This document shows, piece after piece, positions 41,965 to 52,342 of a DNA stretch of 64,000 nt. Location: the NCBI RefSeq assembly GCF_002000085.1, contig NZ_MUZU01000001.1, forward strand, positions 620,001 through 684,000, written 5' to 3'. The DNA is from Pseudocolwellia agarivorans. GTDB lineage: Bacteria; Pseudomonadota; Gammaproteobacteria; Enterobacterales; Alteromonadaceae. A program made the translations under genes and the position numbers. Every line of letters starts with the position of its first letter. The stretch's first letter is position 1. The notes beneath the pieces were generated by a model. It searched no databases. It worked only from the letters and a program-made list of their open reading frames with translations, and had not been told where the DNA came from.

Positions 41965-43629
41965 TTAACGTAACTCTCTTCTTAAAATTTTACCTACGTT
42001 AGATTTTGGTAATTCATCGCGAAACTCAACTAATTTAGGGACTTTATAATTTGTTAGGTTTTCACGGCAATGGGCAATAAGCTCTTTTTCTGTTACATTT
42101 TTATCTTTCAATGCCACAAATATTTTAACAATCTCACCACAACTATCGTCAGTGACTCCAATCGCTGCAACTTCAAGAACACCTTCGTGCATCATCACAA
42201 CTTCTTCAATTTCATTAGGGAAAACATTAAACCCCGAAACAATAATCATATCTTTTTTACGATCAACAATTTTGAAGTAGCCATTTTCGTCCATGCATGC
42301 AACGTCTCCCGTTGCTAACCAGCCATCTTTTAATATTTCGTTAGTCGCATCGTCACGTTTATAATAACCTGCCATAACTTGTGGTCCTTTAACCCGCATC
42401 TCCCCTGGCTCGCCTATAGCAACTTCTTCACCCTTATCACCCATAATTTTTATATCTGTAGATGAAGCAGGTAAACCAATTGTGCCATTATATTCCGTTT
42501 GCGTATAAGGACTTAAAGTAACCAAAGGAGCACATTCAGTTAAACCATACCCTTCTAACAATAAAACAGATGTAATTTGTTGCCACTTTTCAGCTACAGG
42601 TCGTTGTACCGCCATGCCCCCACCAAGCGCCATCTTTAAATGGCTAAAGTCTAAGTCTTTAAATCCTGGGGTATTAATAAGACCATTAAATAAAGTATTT
42701 ACCCCCGTAATAGCACTAAAAGGATATTTGGCTAATTCTTTTACAAAACCCGCCATATCTCTAGGGTTAGTAATCAATAAGTTAGTACCACCAAGCGTTA
42801 CAAACGTTAAGCAATTAGCTGTTAAAGCGAATATGTGATAAAGAGGAAGTGCGGTAACAATAATTTCACCACCCTCATTAAGCAATGGTTTGATAGCCGC
42901 TTTGGCTTGTTCTAAATTTGCTACCATATTGCGGTGTGTAAGCATTGCCCCCTTTGACACACCTGTTGTTCCTCCTGTGTACTGTAAAAAAGCTAAGTCT
43001 TGTCCTGTAATATCTACAGGTTTAAATGTTCTTTTCGCACCTTCAGTTAATACGGTATTAAAACGAATGGTATTAGAAAGTTTAAAAGCAGGTACCATTT
43101 TTTTTACGTATTTAACCGCAAAATTAACCACAGCGCCTTTAACTAAGCCTAAACGGTCACCTAGCGAAGTTAAAATAACGTGTTTAACATCGGTTTTATC
43201 GAGTACTTTAGCTAAGGTACTAGCAAAGTTTTCAATAATAAGTATAGCTTTTGTGTCAGAATCTTTTAATTGATGCTCTAATTCGCGAGCGGTATATAAA
43301 GGGTTAACATTAACAACCGTTAAACCTGCCATTAAGGCGCCAAATAGCGCGATAGGATATTGCAGGGTGTTAGGAACCATTATGGCAAATTTATCGCCTT
43401 TTACTAAGCCCAGATCTTGTTGTAAATAAGCAGCAAACGCTTCTGCTTGTGAAGCTAACTCACTATAAGATATTTCAGATCCCATATTAATAAATGCTGT
43501 GCGATCAGTATAAATACCGCAGTACTTATTAAACATTTGTACCAATGATGAATATTTATCAGGATCTATTTCAAATGGAAGTTTAGGTGGATAACTTTTT
43601 TCAAGCCAAATTTTGCTCACGATGTTCAC
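41965..43629 (-). CDS. fadD: Long-chain-fatty-acid CoA ligase
   Basis: This 554-residue enzyme of the AMP-forming acyl-CoA synthetase family activates fatty acids for beta-oxidation. The ATP-binding P-loop [18 protein letters not shown], the adenylate motif [12 protein letters not shown], the hinge [27 protein letters not shown] and the catalytic lysine region [14 protein letters not shown] are all present. Length matches FadD. The gene is downstream of an alpha/beta hydrolase and slp on the same strand, though 175 bases separate it from the hydrolase. A PsrA-like regulator is encoded at 31 kb, but no PsrA-type palindrome was found just upstream. Confidence 0.93.
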   Translation of the reverse strand: MNIVSKIWLEKSYPPKLPFEIDPDKYSSLVQMFNKYCGIYTDRTAFINMGSEISYSELASQAEAFAAYLQQDLGLVKGDKFAIMVPNTLQYPIALFGALMAGLTVVNVNPLYTARELEHQLKDSDTKAILIIENFASTLAKVLDKTDVKHVILTSLGDRLGLVKGAVVNFAVKYVKKMVPAFKLSNTIRFNTVLTEGAKRTFKPVDITGQDLAFLQYTGGTTGVSKGAMLTHRNMVANLEQAKAAIKPLLNEGGEIIVTALPLYHIFALTANCLTFVTLGGTNLLITNPRDMAGFVKELAKYPFSAITGVNTLFNGLINTPGFKDLDFSHLKMALGGGMAVQRPVAEKWQQITSVLLLEGYGLTECAPLVTLSPYTQTEYNGTIGLPASSTDIKIMGDKGEEVAIGEPGEMRVKGPQVMAGYYKRDDATNEILKDGWLATGDVACMDENGYFKIVDRKKDMIIVSGFNVFPNEIEEVVMMHEGVLEVAAIGVTDDSCGEIVKIFVALKDKNVTEKELIAHCRENLTNYKVPKLVEFRDELPKSNVGKILRRELR

Positions 43630-43804
43630 CCTATTATAGTAATATTTTTATGTAGGTTTTATAAAAATAAGTTTTATCAAATAACAACTGGTCATTCCAG
43701 TAATTTCATCATCTTATTTCAAAATACCCAATAAATTAGAGAATAAGTGGTTATTTACTCTAATTTTCAACGTAACCTTACTTAAACCTCTGTCACACAA
43801 AAAA

Positions 43805-44689
43805 TTAGATTGATGTTATAAACTCATTAATAAGCTTAGCTGTTTCTTTAGGTTTTTCCATATGCACATGATGCCCGCCTTCCAATTCAACTATTTTTTG
43901 ACTAGACATTAAAGGTCCAAAGAATTCAATTCCTTTTCTCACAAAGTCTAAACCTTTACTACCGTAAATAACTTGTACAGGTGCTTTTATATCAGAAATC
44001 AACTGCTGACACTGCGCTAAACTCAGTCGATAGGGAGAAATAGTATTTAATCGGCGATCTGAGCGCCACTTCCAATTCTCCCCTGTATTTAATAAATTGC
44101 GAGCAACAATAAGTTCAGCATGTCTGTACTCCAGATCTGAAATGAGTACCCTTGCTCTTGTCGCTACATCTAATGATAATGAAGATGATTTTTTACTTTG
44201 AGTCGAACGAGAACTCGCTTTAATTCGACTTAACATGCCTTTACGCAATATTGATGTACTTTCTTTCTCGTCACCATACATAAAACCAATTGAATCAATT
44301 AAGGTTAAAGACTTCACTTTTTCAGGGAATGCCGCAGAAAAAGCTGAGGCGATCATTCCTCCCATTGAATGGCCTACAATGTGAATGTTACTCCACTTGT
44401 TAGATTCAAATAACACCAAAATATCATAAACCCAATCAATAAAATGGTAATGAGCGTCTGCACTTTTGTGCGATGATGCGCCATGTCCAGGTAAATCAAT
44501 GGCGATAACATTAAAGTCAGAATGCCCGTCTAAATGTTCAAATAAAGGCATAAAGCTAGCTGCATTATCTAACCAGCCATGTAAGCAGAGTATTATATTA
44601 TTTGCGTTTTTATTAAAACTAAGGGCACTAATTTGAGAAGAGGCTGTTTTAAAAACAACCTCTTCAATATTCTTCATTGGGATTTTCAT
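43805..44689 (-). CDS. Alpha/beta hydrolase
   Basis: The 294-residue protein has the alpha/beta-hydrolase fold: oxyanion-hole segment LCLHGWLDNAASF, nucleophile elbow GHSMGGMIAS, an Asp near VQVIYGSKGLDFV and a final His in LEGGHHVHMEKP. No signal peptide is present, so it is cytoplasmic. It resembles esterase/lipase-like proteins found beside fadD in related genomes; substrate is not predicted. It starts 15 bases after the end of slp, so these two genes are cotranscribed. Confidence 0.85.
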   Translation of the reverse strand: MKIPMKNIEEVVFKTASSQISALSFNKNANNIILCLHGWLDNAASFMPLFEHLDGHSDFNVIAIDLPGHGASSHKSADAHYHFIDWVYDILVLFESNKWSNIHIVGHSMGGMIASAFSAAFPEKVKSLTLIDSIGFMYGDEKESTSILRKGMLSRIKASSRSTQSKKSSSLSLDVATRARVLISDLEYRHAELIVARNLLNTGENWKWRSDRRLNTISPYRLSLAQCQQLISDIKAPVQVIYGSKGLDFVRKGIEFFGPLMSSQKIVELEGGHHVHMEKPKETAKLINEFITSI

Positions 44690-44704
44690 TTAACTTACGT
44701 ATAG

Positions 44705-45304
44705 TTATCGTTTTTTAACTGGTGGCATAATCGATTTATTCGACTGCTTATTATTTGAGCTTGACGAACGAATAACAACAGGTCTGCTGTAATTAATATG
44801 AGATCCTGACCAATAATACGGATCGTTGTGATAATAATAAGGTGACTGACGTAAATTAATATCAACACGTTGTATGTTTTTCCATAGATGAACGCTTGCG
44901 TCTTTTAATACAGGAAAATCATATTTATGCTCGCCTATTTCGCCACTTTCAAGTTCAGCTACATTACCTAAAGCAGTAATACTTCTACCCACTTTATAAA
45001 TAACAGGATCAAGTAAACCTTTAAAATACACTCTAAAACGCCCTTGTGTTTCATCGCTTTTATTAGGTCGTAATTTATAGTTCAACGGAAAATTAACAAC
45101 TTCTAACATCGTATTATCAGCATTATTTTTTATCGCTGCGATAACACCACCCCAACGAGCTTTTTGACCAATGATAGCAGCCGTAGGTGACTTTGCACTT
45201 GAAAACTCTACCGTTTGGGTATTTTCAGGTAACTCTAATTTTTTAGGTACAGACGCACATGCTGTACATAATAAAACGAACGATACAAGCCAGTATTTTG
45301 CCAT
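44705..45304 (-). CDS. slp: Slp-family outer-membrane lipoprotein
   Basis: This 199-residue protein has a lipoprotein signal (LLCTAC, Cys16). The Slp-family pattern follows, with ARWGGVIAAIKNN, LEVVNFPLNYKLRPN, GRFRVYFKGLLDPVIYKVG and ITALGNVAELESGEIGEHKYDFPVL. Slp lipoproteins sit in the outer membrane and in E. coli rise in stationary phase or starvation. The C-terminal tail is basic and Ser/Asn-rich. It is followed closely by the hydrolase gene. Confidence 0.88.
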   Translation of the reverse strand: MAKYWLVSFVLLCTACASVPKKLELPENTQTVEFSSAKSPTAAIIGQKARWGGVIAAIKNNADNTMLEVVNFPLNYKLRPNKSDETQGRFRVYFKGLLDPVIYKVGRSITALGNVAELESGEIGEHKYDFPVLKDASVHLWKNIQRVDINLRQSPYYYHNDPYYWSGSHINYSRPVVIRSSSSNNKQSNKSIMPPVKKR

Positions 45305-45370
45305 GATAACTCTCCTATGCTTTACTTAACTGCAATTTAATTACAATCTACTGACAATAGATTGTGATGT

Positions 45371-46063
45371 CTATCTTACGGGAAATTTAGATCGCTTACT
45401 TAATGTAAATAAACCCAATATAGCCATAATAGACCAGATTATTACCCAAATAAGTTCAGGAATAAATGTTATTTCTGCTAAACGAGCACCGTCACCAATA
45501 GAGCGTCCATCCAGCAAATACAATGGGCTTAACAAACTATTTAATAACACCATAATACCGGTAAATTTTAATAATTTTTGCAAATAGCCTAATTTTGGTA
45601 ATTTAAATTGTAAGAAAAAAATACCCAGCACCACCAACAAAATAAATAAGGTTAATAAATCTCGTACCCAAAAAATGAGAGAACAAACAATAAGTAAAAT
45701 AATTCCCCCTGTAACAACCTTAGCTATTTTTTGATTAATAGATGCAATTGAATAAATTAAATATCCCCATATAATTGCGCCAGCATACCCCATAAAACTA
45801 ATTAACAAGGTAAAGCCACCACGAGTTGTACATAAACCCGCGCCATTAGGAAACAGCTCTATTTGAACAACACTACCGCCAGTAATTAAAGCAGCAAGGC
45901 CATGACTAATTTCATGAAAATAGCTTTCTAACCATTTAAATGGTACTGAAATAATAGGAATTTGAATAAATATAATAGCGGCAACAATAAACAACCAAAA
46001 CTGGTGCTTATTTAAAAAACCAACCGAACTTTTTTGAATATTAGGCAAATAGATTAACGCCAA
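45371..46063 (-). CDS. M50-type membrane metallopeptidase
   Basis: The 230-residue protein is highly hydrophobic with about six membrane segments. A zinc motif HEISH sits in LESYFHEISHGLAALITGGSVVQIELFPNG (about residue 50), as in M50B-type peptidases. These cut substrates within or beside the inner membrane, but many small M50-like proteins have no known substrate. Its start overlaps the end of the preceding gene by 23 bases, so it is cotranscribed with the unknown 142-residue protein. Confidence 0.8.
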   Translation of the reverse strand: MALIYLPNIQKSSVGFLNKHQFWLFIVAAIIFIQIPIISVPFKWLESYFHEISHGLAALITGGSVVQIELFPNGAGLCTTRGGFTLLISFMGYAGAIIWGYLIYSIASINQKIAKVVTGGIILLIVCSLIFWVRDLLTLFILLVVLGIFFLQFKLPKLGYLQKLLKFTGIMVLLNSLLSPLYLLDGRSIGDGARLAEITFIPELIWVIIWSIMAILGLFTLSKRSKFPVR

Positions 46064-46469
46064 AGAATTGTTTTATGTTTTCTCTCTGAGCAATGTTATC
46101 AACCGATTGATAGGCCGCAACTGCTGAAAGGTTTTGCTGAGAAGGTTTATCGTACTGAGAACTTTTAGCTTGTTGCTGATCACTTGCTGAATTATTGGTT
46201 GAGGAGTTTTCTCCTCGAGCTACAAGGCCTGTACCTGATTGAGCTGAGTTTAGCTCAGCTTGTTGTTCAAGTAGTGCAATAGCTTCTTCACTAACATCAA
46301 ACCGTGATTTATCTTTCTCTAAATTTTTGCTTTTACTACTTTGATTATTTTCATCAACAGGTGCTACAACAGGCTTAACATTAACCTGTTCGTTAGCTTT
46401 ACCAACACCTTGTGTACCTTGTACGGCACGTAAAGCTTGGTTTGAATATGTTGAGTCATTTATGTTCAT
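46041..46469 (-). CDS. Unknown 142-residue hydrophilic protein
   Basis: The protein has no signal peptide or membrane helix and is rich in Gln, Ser and Asn. It has a conserved-looking middle (SRFDVSEEAIALLEQQAEL) and an end YQSVDNIAQRENIKQFFGVNLFA. I recall similar hypothetical proteins in other Alteromonadales but know no function. Its last 23 bases overlap the M50 peptidase gene. The frame is supported by length, codon pattern and overlap. Confidence 0.65.
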   Translation of the reverse strand: MNINDSTYSNQALRAVQGTQGVGKANEQVNVKPVVAPVDENNQSSKSKNLEKDKSRFDVSEEAIALLEQQAELNSAQSGTGLVARGENSSTNNSASDQQQAKSSQYDKPSQQNLSAVAAYQSVDNIAQRENIKQFFGVNLFA

Positions 46470-46584
46470 AAGTGTAATTTAACAAATAATGATAAAGGTT
46501 AAAACTAAATTTATTTTAGCTGAATTTATAAGTGCCACAGCAATAAAATTACGATTGAGATTACTGTAAAGTATAAATTATAGA

Positions 46585-47301
46585 CTATTTACCCGGTAAT
46601 TTCTTCCATGAAACGGTATCTCGCACATAAACAGGTTGAGCGTTTTCAGCTTCACCCCCTTTATTTTGACTAAAAGCCACTGCGCCAATAATTAACATAG
46701 CTTGTGCATGAGGAAATAAAAGTTCGGGTTCGCCTTCATTATGTTTTAATTGCTCAAGATCGGCCTTGTAAGCTTCCCAACCTGTACCTACACCATAAGG
46801 TAAGTTATTCATATCAAGACTTACCGTATCAATATAATGTTGTTTAACCGTAGCTGGTGGTAATACACGTTCTGCAGTTTTAGGTTGCATAATATTATTA
46901 TCGTCAGCTTCGTAATAGCCTGTATAAACTTCACTCATACGCGCGTCAATCGCTGAAATAACACGAGTTTCACCATAAGTAGTTAAGGCTTGTTGCGCCA
47001 TAGCCTGCAAAGTAGATACACCGACGACAGGTAATTCAGCTGAAAAAGCTAAGCCTTGTGTTACACCAATACCTATACGTACTCCAGTAAAACTACCTGG
47101 GCCTTGGCCGTAAATAATGCCGTCTAATTCATCTAAAGAACACGCTGCGTTTTTTAGTAATTCATCTATCATAGGCAATAAACGTAAGCTATGAGATTGC
47201 GGACATAACTCATATAAACTGGTGATATTACCTTGATACTGTAGAGCTACTGAACACGCTTCTGTTGATGCATCAATAACCAAATAATTTGCTTTACTCA
47301 T
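46585..47301 (-). CDS. tsaB: tRNA threonylcarbamoyladenosine biosynthesis protein TsaB
   Basis: This 238-residue protein begins NYLVIDASTEACSVALQY, the ASKHA-fold start of TsaB, and contains GIIYGQGPGSFTGVRIGIGVTQGLAF and VVGVSTLQAMAQQA. TsaB is the scaffold partner of TsaD in making the t6A37 modification of tRNAs. It overlaps the upstream helicase gene by four bases, the yoaA-tsaB order also seen in many gammaproteobacteria. Confidence 0.95.
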   Translation of the reverse strand: MSKANYLVIDASTEACSVALQYQGNITSLYELCPQSHSLRLLPMIDELLKNAACSLDELDGIIYGQGPGSFTGVRIGIGVTQGLAFSAELPVVGVSTLQAMAQQALTTYGETRVISAIDARMSEVYTGYYEADDNNIMQPKTAERVLPPATVKQHYIDTVSLDMNNLPYGVGTGWEAYKADLEQLKHNEGEPELLFPHAQAMLIIGAVAFSQNKGGEAENAQPVYVRDTVSWKKLPGK

Positions 47302-49286
47302 GTAAGTTTTGTCTCTGTTTCTAACTTTTGTTCTTCTGTATTATTGTTCAAGCTTTTTAAAAATGTAGCTGCTTGTTCAATATTTCGTGTGCGCTTCATC
47401 GCAGGTAAACTATTTAAAAACACTTCCCCGTACGGTTTATTAACGAGTCTATTGTCGCAAATAACCAAAACACCTTGGTCGCTTACATCTCGTATTAAAC
47501 GCCCTACTCCTTGCTTTAAAGCAATAACTGCTTGAGGTAGTTGTATTTGCGAAAAAGGTTCGCCACCACGGCGTTTTACATCTTCACTTCTTGCTTGTAA
47601 TAAGGGATCATCTGGCGAAGCAAAAGGTAACTTATCAATAATAACACAAGTTAAGCTGCTTCCTCTTACATCGATACCTTCCCAAAAACTTGCCGTTGCT
47701 AATAAAACTGCGTGTTTTTGTTCAATAAATTCTTCAAGTAATTTTCTTTTTCCCATTTGCCCTTGTACTAACAACGGGTTTTCTATTTGCTCTGAAAGCA
47801 GTTCAGCAACTTGATGCATTACGCGATAACTAGTAAACAACATAAAGCAGGCTCCTTGGCTTGCTTCAATTAGCGGTAAAGCAATATTAGCTAACGCATT
47901 TGCACGGCTTTTATCATTAGCTTCAGGTAGATAACGCGGTACAACAAGTTGTGATTGTTGCTCATAATCAAAAGGGCTTTCAAGTAATAAATGATTAGCG
48001 CTAGTTAAGCCTAAATGCTGAGCAAAATGTTCAAACTTTCCGTCCACAGCCAGCGTTGCTGATGTAAATATCCAACCAGCACCTGATTCTTTAACATACT
48101 CACTAAATTTATCAGCAACAGATAATGGCGTTTTATGAAGCACAACATGTCGAGGTGTTGTTTCATACCAAAAGCTCATGCCTAAAGCATCAACATCCAC
48201 CATAATATCGTACTGTGCCAATAAATTAACGGCGCGTTCAAAACAATGATCAATCGCTTCATTACGCGATACACACAATTTGATCACCTGATACAAAAAA
48301 TCCAAATCTACTTTTAACGAAGCGAACGCTTGACCAAAACGTTGTTGGTGATGTTTTTCTCGCCAGTTACCGCGTTCAGGATCATAATTAAATAACAGTC
48401 TAAATTCTTGGCTTGTTTTTAATAGCTTTTCAGCCGCTTTTCCTAATTGTTTAACATCCGTTAAGCTGGTTTTATAAACCTGAATAACATCGGTACATAA
48501 GTCTAATAATTGGCGAGTTGAAAATGCCTCACCAAAATACTCACTCGCAATATCGGCTATTTGATGGGCTTCATCAAAAATCATAATATCAGCTTTAGGA
48601 ATTAGCTCACCAAAGCCGCTATCTTTTAATGCCATGTCAGCAAAAAACAAATGATGATTCACCACAACCAAATCAGCATCAATCGCTTTCTGTCGTGCTT
48701 TTACCAAATAACAGTCTTCAATATTAGGACAATCTTTTGCTAAACAATTATCGACAGTGCTGGTAACAAAAGGAAATACCGGAGAGTTTTCAATAACATT
48801 AACCAGTTCGCCCGTATCCCCCGTATGAGTAACATTTGCCCATTCTCTTACTTTTACAAAATCAGCTAAACTTTCGGCATCTAACTGCCCTCGCGATTCT
48901 TTATATTGATCAAGTCGATAAATACATAAATAGTTAGCGCGACCTTTCAACAAAGCAACTTGTGCCTGAGTCGCAAGAGACTTTTTAATAAGAGGTAAAT
49001 CTTTATGAAATAACTGTTCTTGCAGGTTTTTAGTCCCTGTAGAAACAATGATTTTTTTTTGAGGTTCTTCTTTCACTGCTGCTTCTTTATTAGCAATGAG
49101 TGCAGGAATTAAATAAGCAAAGGTTTTACCTGTACCTGTTCCAGCCTCCACAATTAACGATGACTTATTTTTAATTGAATTAGCCACTTCAATGGCCATA
49201 TCAGTTTGGGCTTGGCGTGGTGAAAAGCCTGAAATAGCGCTAGCTAATGCGCCATTTTCAGAAAAAGCATGCTCAACAGGAGTCAT
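47298..49286 (-). CDS. yoaA: DinG-family ATP-dependent DNA helicase YoaA
   Basis: The 662-residue XPD/DinG-family helicase shows Walker A EAGTGTGKTFAYLIP, a four-cysteine iron-sulfur region (SPVFPFVTSTVDNCLAKDCP followed by ...DCYLVKA), the DEAH box MIFDEAHQIAD, and late motifs LLATASFWEGIDVRG and QGVGRLIRD. YoaA is a 5'-3' helicase linked to replication-fork repair. The length and the coupling to tsaB support YoaA rather than DinG. Confidence 0.93.
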   Translation of the reverse strand: MTPVEHAFSENGALASAISGFSPRQAQTDMAIEVANSIKNKSSLIVEAGTGTGKTFAYLIPALIANKEAAVKEEPQKKIIVSTGTKNLQEQLFHKDLPLIKKSLATQAQVALLKGRANYLCIYRLDQYKESRGQLDAESLADFVKVREWANVTHTGDTGELVNVIENSPVFPFVTSTVDNCLAKDCPNIEDCYLVKARQKAIDADLVVVNHHLFFADMALKDSGFGELIPKADIMIFDEAHQIADIASEYFGEAFSTRQLLDLCTDVIQVYKTSLTDVKQLGKAAEKLLKTSQEFRLLFNYDPERGNWREKHHQQRFGQAFASLKVDLDFLYQVIKLCVSRNEAIDHCFERAVNLLAQYDIMVDVDALGMSFWYETTPRHVVLHKTPLSVADKFSEYVKESGAGWIFTSATLAVDGKFEHFAQHLGLTSANHLLLESPFDYEQQSQLVVPRYLPEANDKSRANALANIALPLIEASQGACFMLFTSYRVMHQVAELLSEQIENPLLVQGQMGKRKLLEEFIEQKHAVLLATASFWEGIDVRGSSLTCVIIDKLPFASPDDPLLQARSEDVKRRGGEPFSQIQLPQAVIALKQGVGRLIRDVSDQGVLVICDNRLVNKPYGEVFLNSLPAMKRTRNIEQAATFLKSLNNNTEEQKLETETKLT

Positions 49287-49389
49287 CTACAGCAGGATTC
49301 TTTTAGATTAAGTTAATTGCGTTCTATTATAAGGAAATGAAGGAGAAAAAATAGCGTTGAAGTAAAAATCACCGCGGAGACATACTTAA

Positions 49390-49680
49390 TCACACATATA
49401 TATCTAAATGTGGAGGTTTATCTTCATCCTGCTTAGAATCAACGCTATCAGGCATTTCTTCTTCAGCATCATTTTTTTTAAGCTTATCTGCTTGCTTTTG
49501 CTTAGCTTGCTCTTTTTCTAAATCACTCTCTACATATTCAGCATGCTGTTCTAGGTGATCAAAATCTTCTGTTAATTCAGCTGTTGCTGGTTCTTTAGCT
49601 GGTCCCTTAACTTTAGAGTTTGCGGGTTTTATTGGCGTTTGAACAACACGCCTCAACTGAGTGGTAAAAATATCCATCAT
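49390..49680 (-). CDS. Unknown 96-residue charged protein
   Basis: This small hydrophilic protein (start MMDIFTTQLRRVVQTPIKP) is rich in Lys, Glu, Asp and Ala. It has a predicted helical or disordered middle and an acidic end, SKQDEDKPPHLDIYV. No domain is recognised. An AGGGCAGC-like ribosome site precedes the ATG pair. It lies just before the his operon leader and runs the opposite way. It could be a conserved small protein of unknown role. Confidence 0.55.
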   Translation of the reverse strand: MMDIFTTQLRRVVQTPIKPANSKVKGPAKEPATAELTEDFDHLEQHAEYVESDLEKEQAKQKQADKLKKNDAEEEMPDSVDSKQDEDKPPHLDIYV

Positions 49681-49789
49681 GCTGCCCTCCGCAATTTAAC
49701 ATTAAATACTAATAGCTCTATTATCGGCTTGTAAGAGAAAACCTTTACTATCTTAGATCAATATTTCATATTAAATAGTTAAGAAATAC

Positions 49790-49818
49790 TTGCCCTAAAA
49801 GCAAATAAACAGTATTGT
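49790..49818 (+). promoter_or_regulatory. Candidate his operon promoter
   Basis: TTGCCC (49790-49795) and TATTGT (49813-49818), with 17 bases between, each match the sigma-70 hexamers at four of six positions. The site is about 97 bases ahead of the hisL start. It is the best candidate seen, but not strong. Confidence 0.35.
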
Positions 49819-49914
49819 ACGCTCCATTAAACAGATTAAAAATATTTCTGTACTGAAATTTCTACGTAATGAATATTAAACAGAAAACGACACGTTTTCC
49901 AAAACGAGAAAATA

Positions 49915-49959
49915 ATGAATTTAAACCTGAACTTACATCATCATCACCATACGGATTAG
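49915..49959 (+). CDS. hisL: Histidine operon leader peptide
   Basis: The 14-residue frame encodes MNLNLNLHHHHHTD, with five consecutive His codons. It is followed by alternative pairing sequences and a terminator, the classic arrangement for attenuation: when charged tRNA-His is scarce, ribosomes stall at the His run and the terminator does not form. Confidence 0.9.
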   Translation: MNLNLNLHHHHHTD

Positions 49960-50027
49960 CTGCTCAGGTTTATTCGCTGAGGGGCTGTGACCTTTCAGTG
50001 GTAATCGAAATATAGAATTTTCTAAAA

Positions 50028-50060
50028 CCCCCGAAAGAGTCATCTCTCTCGGGGGTTTTT
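50028..50060 (+). terminator. his operon attenuator terminator
   Basis: CCCCCGAAAGAG and CTCTCTCGGGGG pair into a 12-base stem with one mismatch and loop TCAT, followed by five T residues. It lies between hisL and hisG and is the terminator arm of the attenuator. Confidence 0.9.
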
Positions 50061-50133
50061 ACGTTTAGCTCTATCAGCTTAACGAAACAAGAATGATCAA
50101 ATTTAAAATTTTAAAATTAATAGGACATTAAGC

Positions 50134-51033
50134 ATGACAACTGAAACACGTTTACGCATAGCAATGCAAAAATCAGGTCGTCTTAGCGACGATACACAAG
50201 CTCTATTTAAACGTTGTGGTTTAAAAATCAACGTTACAGATAGAAGATTACTCGCTCATGTTGCTAATATGCCTATTGATATTATGCGTGTAAGAAGCAG
50301 CGATATTCCTGGGTTAATTATGGATGGCGTATGTGATTTAGGTATTGTTGGCGACAACACGCTTGAAGAAGAAGAATTAGCACGCGCTTTAATTGGTAGC
50401 AAAAATGAATACATTCGTACAACACCATTAGATTTTGGTGGCTGTCGTTTTTCTATCGCTATGCCTGAAGAGTTTGAATATACCGGCCTTAAATGTTTAG
50501 ACGGTTTACGATTTGCAACAACCTACCCACAATTATTAACTCGTTTTGCCAAAGAAAATAACATAAACGTTGAGTTTTGTTTATTAAAAGGTTCGGTAGA
50601 AGTGGCTCCTCGTGTAGGTTTAGCTGACGGTATTTGTGATTTAGTGTCAACAGGCGCTACTTTAGAAGCCAACGGATTAAAAGAAGTTGCTGAAGTATTT
50701 CGTTCAAAAGCCTCATTAATACAACGTGCAGATACCTTAAACCCAGAAAAGCAAGCTATTTTAGATACCTTATTGCCACGTATACACGGCGTAATGAAAG
50801 CCAAAGAAAGCAAATACATTATGCTACACGCACCTAAAGACAAAATTGCTGAAGTAAGCACTTTAATGCCGGGAACTGAAACACCAACAATTTTACCTTT
50901 AGCGGGCCGTGAAGACATGGTTGCCGTACACGTTGTTGCTACAGAAACATTTTTCTGGGAAACTATGGAAAAATTAAAAGATTTAGGTTGTCACTCAATT
51001 CTTGTAATGCCAATTGAAAAGATGATGGGCTAA
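50134..51033 (+). CDS. hisG: ATP phosphoribosyltransferase, long form
   Basis: This 299-residue enzyme catalyses the first step of histidine synthesis, joining ATP and PRPP. Its length and C-terminal ACT-like regulatory domain mark the long, histidine-inhibited form. Visible motifs are [43 protein letters not shown] (PRPP site) and [15 protein letters not shown]-like sequence in the regulatory part. It is the first structural gene after the attenuator and is three bases from hisD. Confidence 0.97.
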   Translation: MTTETRLRIAMQKSGRLSDDTQALFKRCGLKINVTDRRLLAHVANMPIDIMRVRSSDIPGLIMDGVCDLGIVGDNTLEEEELARALIGSKNEYIRTTPLDFGGCRFSIAMPEEFEYTGLKCLDGLRFATTYPQLLTRFAKENNINVEFCLLKGSVEVAPRVGLADGICDLVSTGATLEANGLKEVAEVFRSKASLIQRADTLNPEKQAILDTLLPRIHGVMKAKESKYIMLHAPKDKIAEVSTLMPGTETPTILPLAGREDMVAVHVVATETFFWETMEKLKDLGCHSILVMPIEKMMG

Positions 51034-51036
51034 ACA

Positions 51037-52341
51037 ATGAAATACCCTATAGTTAATTGGTCGTTACTCGACGAAAAAGCTAAACAAGACACGTTAGCAC
51101 GCCCTGCTATTGCTGATAGTGCCACGCTATCAGCGCAAGTAGCGAGCATTCTTGACTTGGTAAAAACACAAGGTGATAAAGCATTATACGATTTAACTGA
51201 AAAGTTCGATGGTATTGCATTAAAAACCTTAACCGTTTCTCAAGAGCAAGTAGAAGCCGCTGTAAAAGCACTTTCACCAAAACGCTTAAAAGCGATTGAA
51301 ACGGCTTATGGTCAAATTAAACGTTTTCACGAAGCACAAAAGCATCAAGATATTGCCGTTGAAACAACACCCGGCGTTAACTGTGTTTTAAAGTCTGAAG
51401 CCATTGAAAGTGTTGGTTTATATATACCAGCAGGCAGTGCGCCATTACCTTCAACGGTATTAATGCTAGGTGTACCATCACAAATTGCCGGTTGTAAAAG
51501 ATCAGTATTAGTATGCCCACCAGACAAAGATGGCAAATTAGCTAACGAAATTTTAGCTGCTGCAAATTTATGTGGCATTACCGAAATATACACAGTGGGT
51601 GGCGCACAAGCTTGTGCCGCGTTAGCTTTTGGTACTGAAACCATTAAGTCGGTGAATAAAGTGTTTGGCCCAGGCAATAAATTTGTAACTGAAGCTAAAA
51701 AGCAGCTGTCTCAACAAGTCGCTGGTTTTGCCATTGATATGCCTGCTGGCCCTTCTGAAGTATTAGTGATTGGTGACGAAAACAGTAACCCTGCTTTCAT
51801 CGCATCAGATCTATTATCTCAAGCAGAGCACGGTCCAGACAGCCAAGTTATTTTAGTGTCAAACAGCGAAAGTTTATTAACCGCTGTAGATGTTGAATTA
51901 CAAAAGCAAGTGGCTTTATTAAGCCGTTGCAATATAGCTACCGCCGCTCTTGAACACTGTCGTTTAATTTTAACAACGTCTATTGAACAAGCCATTGAAG
52001 TATCGAACGAATATGGTCCAGAACATTTAATTATACAAACCGATAACGCGAGTAGCTTAGTAAGTAAGTTACGTAATGCAGGTTCTATTTTTGTAGGTGC
52101 TTTTACACCAGAATCTGCTGGTGATTATGCAAGTGGTACAAACCACGTATTACCTACTTATGGTTATTCAAAAGTGGTAAGCAGCTTATCTTTAGCCGAT
52201 TTTTCACGACGTTTTACTGTACAAGAAATTACACGCTCTGGTTTAGCAAGTTTAGCTGAATGTATTATCGAACTTACTGATGCTGAAGGATTAGATGCTC
52301 ACCAACGTGCTGTCACTATTCGTTTAGAGGATGCAAAGTAA
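51037..52341 (+). CDS. hisD: Histidinol dehydrogenase
   Basis: The 434-residue enzyme carries out the last two oxidations, from histidinol to histidine, using NAD and zinc. It has the family signature around IDMPAGPSEVLVIGDENSNPAFIASDLLSQAEHGPDSQVILV (zinc ligands Gln and His) and the later GDYASGTNHVLPT segment with the catalytic Glu/His region. Length is normal. Its end is adjacent to or overlaps the hisC start. Confidence 0.97.
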   Translation: MKYPIVNWSLLDEKAKQDTLARPAIADSATLSAQVASILDLVKTQGDKALYDLTEKFDGIALKTLTVSQEQVEAAVKALSPKRLKAIETAYGQIKRFHEAQKHQDIAVETTPGVNCVLKSEAIESVGLYIPAGSAPLPSTVLMLGVPSQIAGCKRSVLVCPPDKDGKLANEILAAANLCGITEIYTVGGAQACAALAFGTETIKSVNKVFGPGNKFVTEAKKQLSQQVAGFAIDMPAGPSEVLVIGDENSNPAFIASDLLSQAEHGPDSQVILVSNSESLLTAVDVELQKQVALLSRCNIATAALEHCRLILTTSIEQAIEVSNEYGPEHLIIQTDNASSLVSKLRNAGSIFVGAFTPESAGDYASGTNHVLPTYGYSKVVSSLSLADFSRRFTVQEITRSGLASLAECIIELTDAEGLDAHQRAVTIRLEDAK

Positions 52342-52342
52342 T

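Noticed and set aside
46480-46500. AATAATGATAAAGGTT as a Fur box before the 142-residue gene
   Set aside because: Only half of the palindrome matches and the genes downstream are not iron related.
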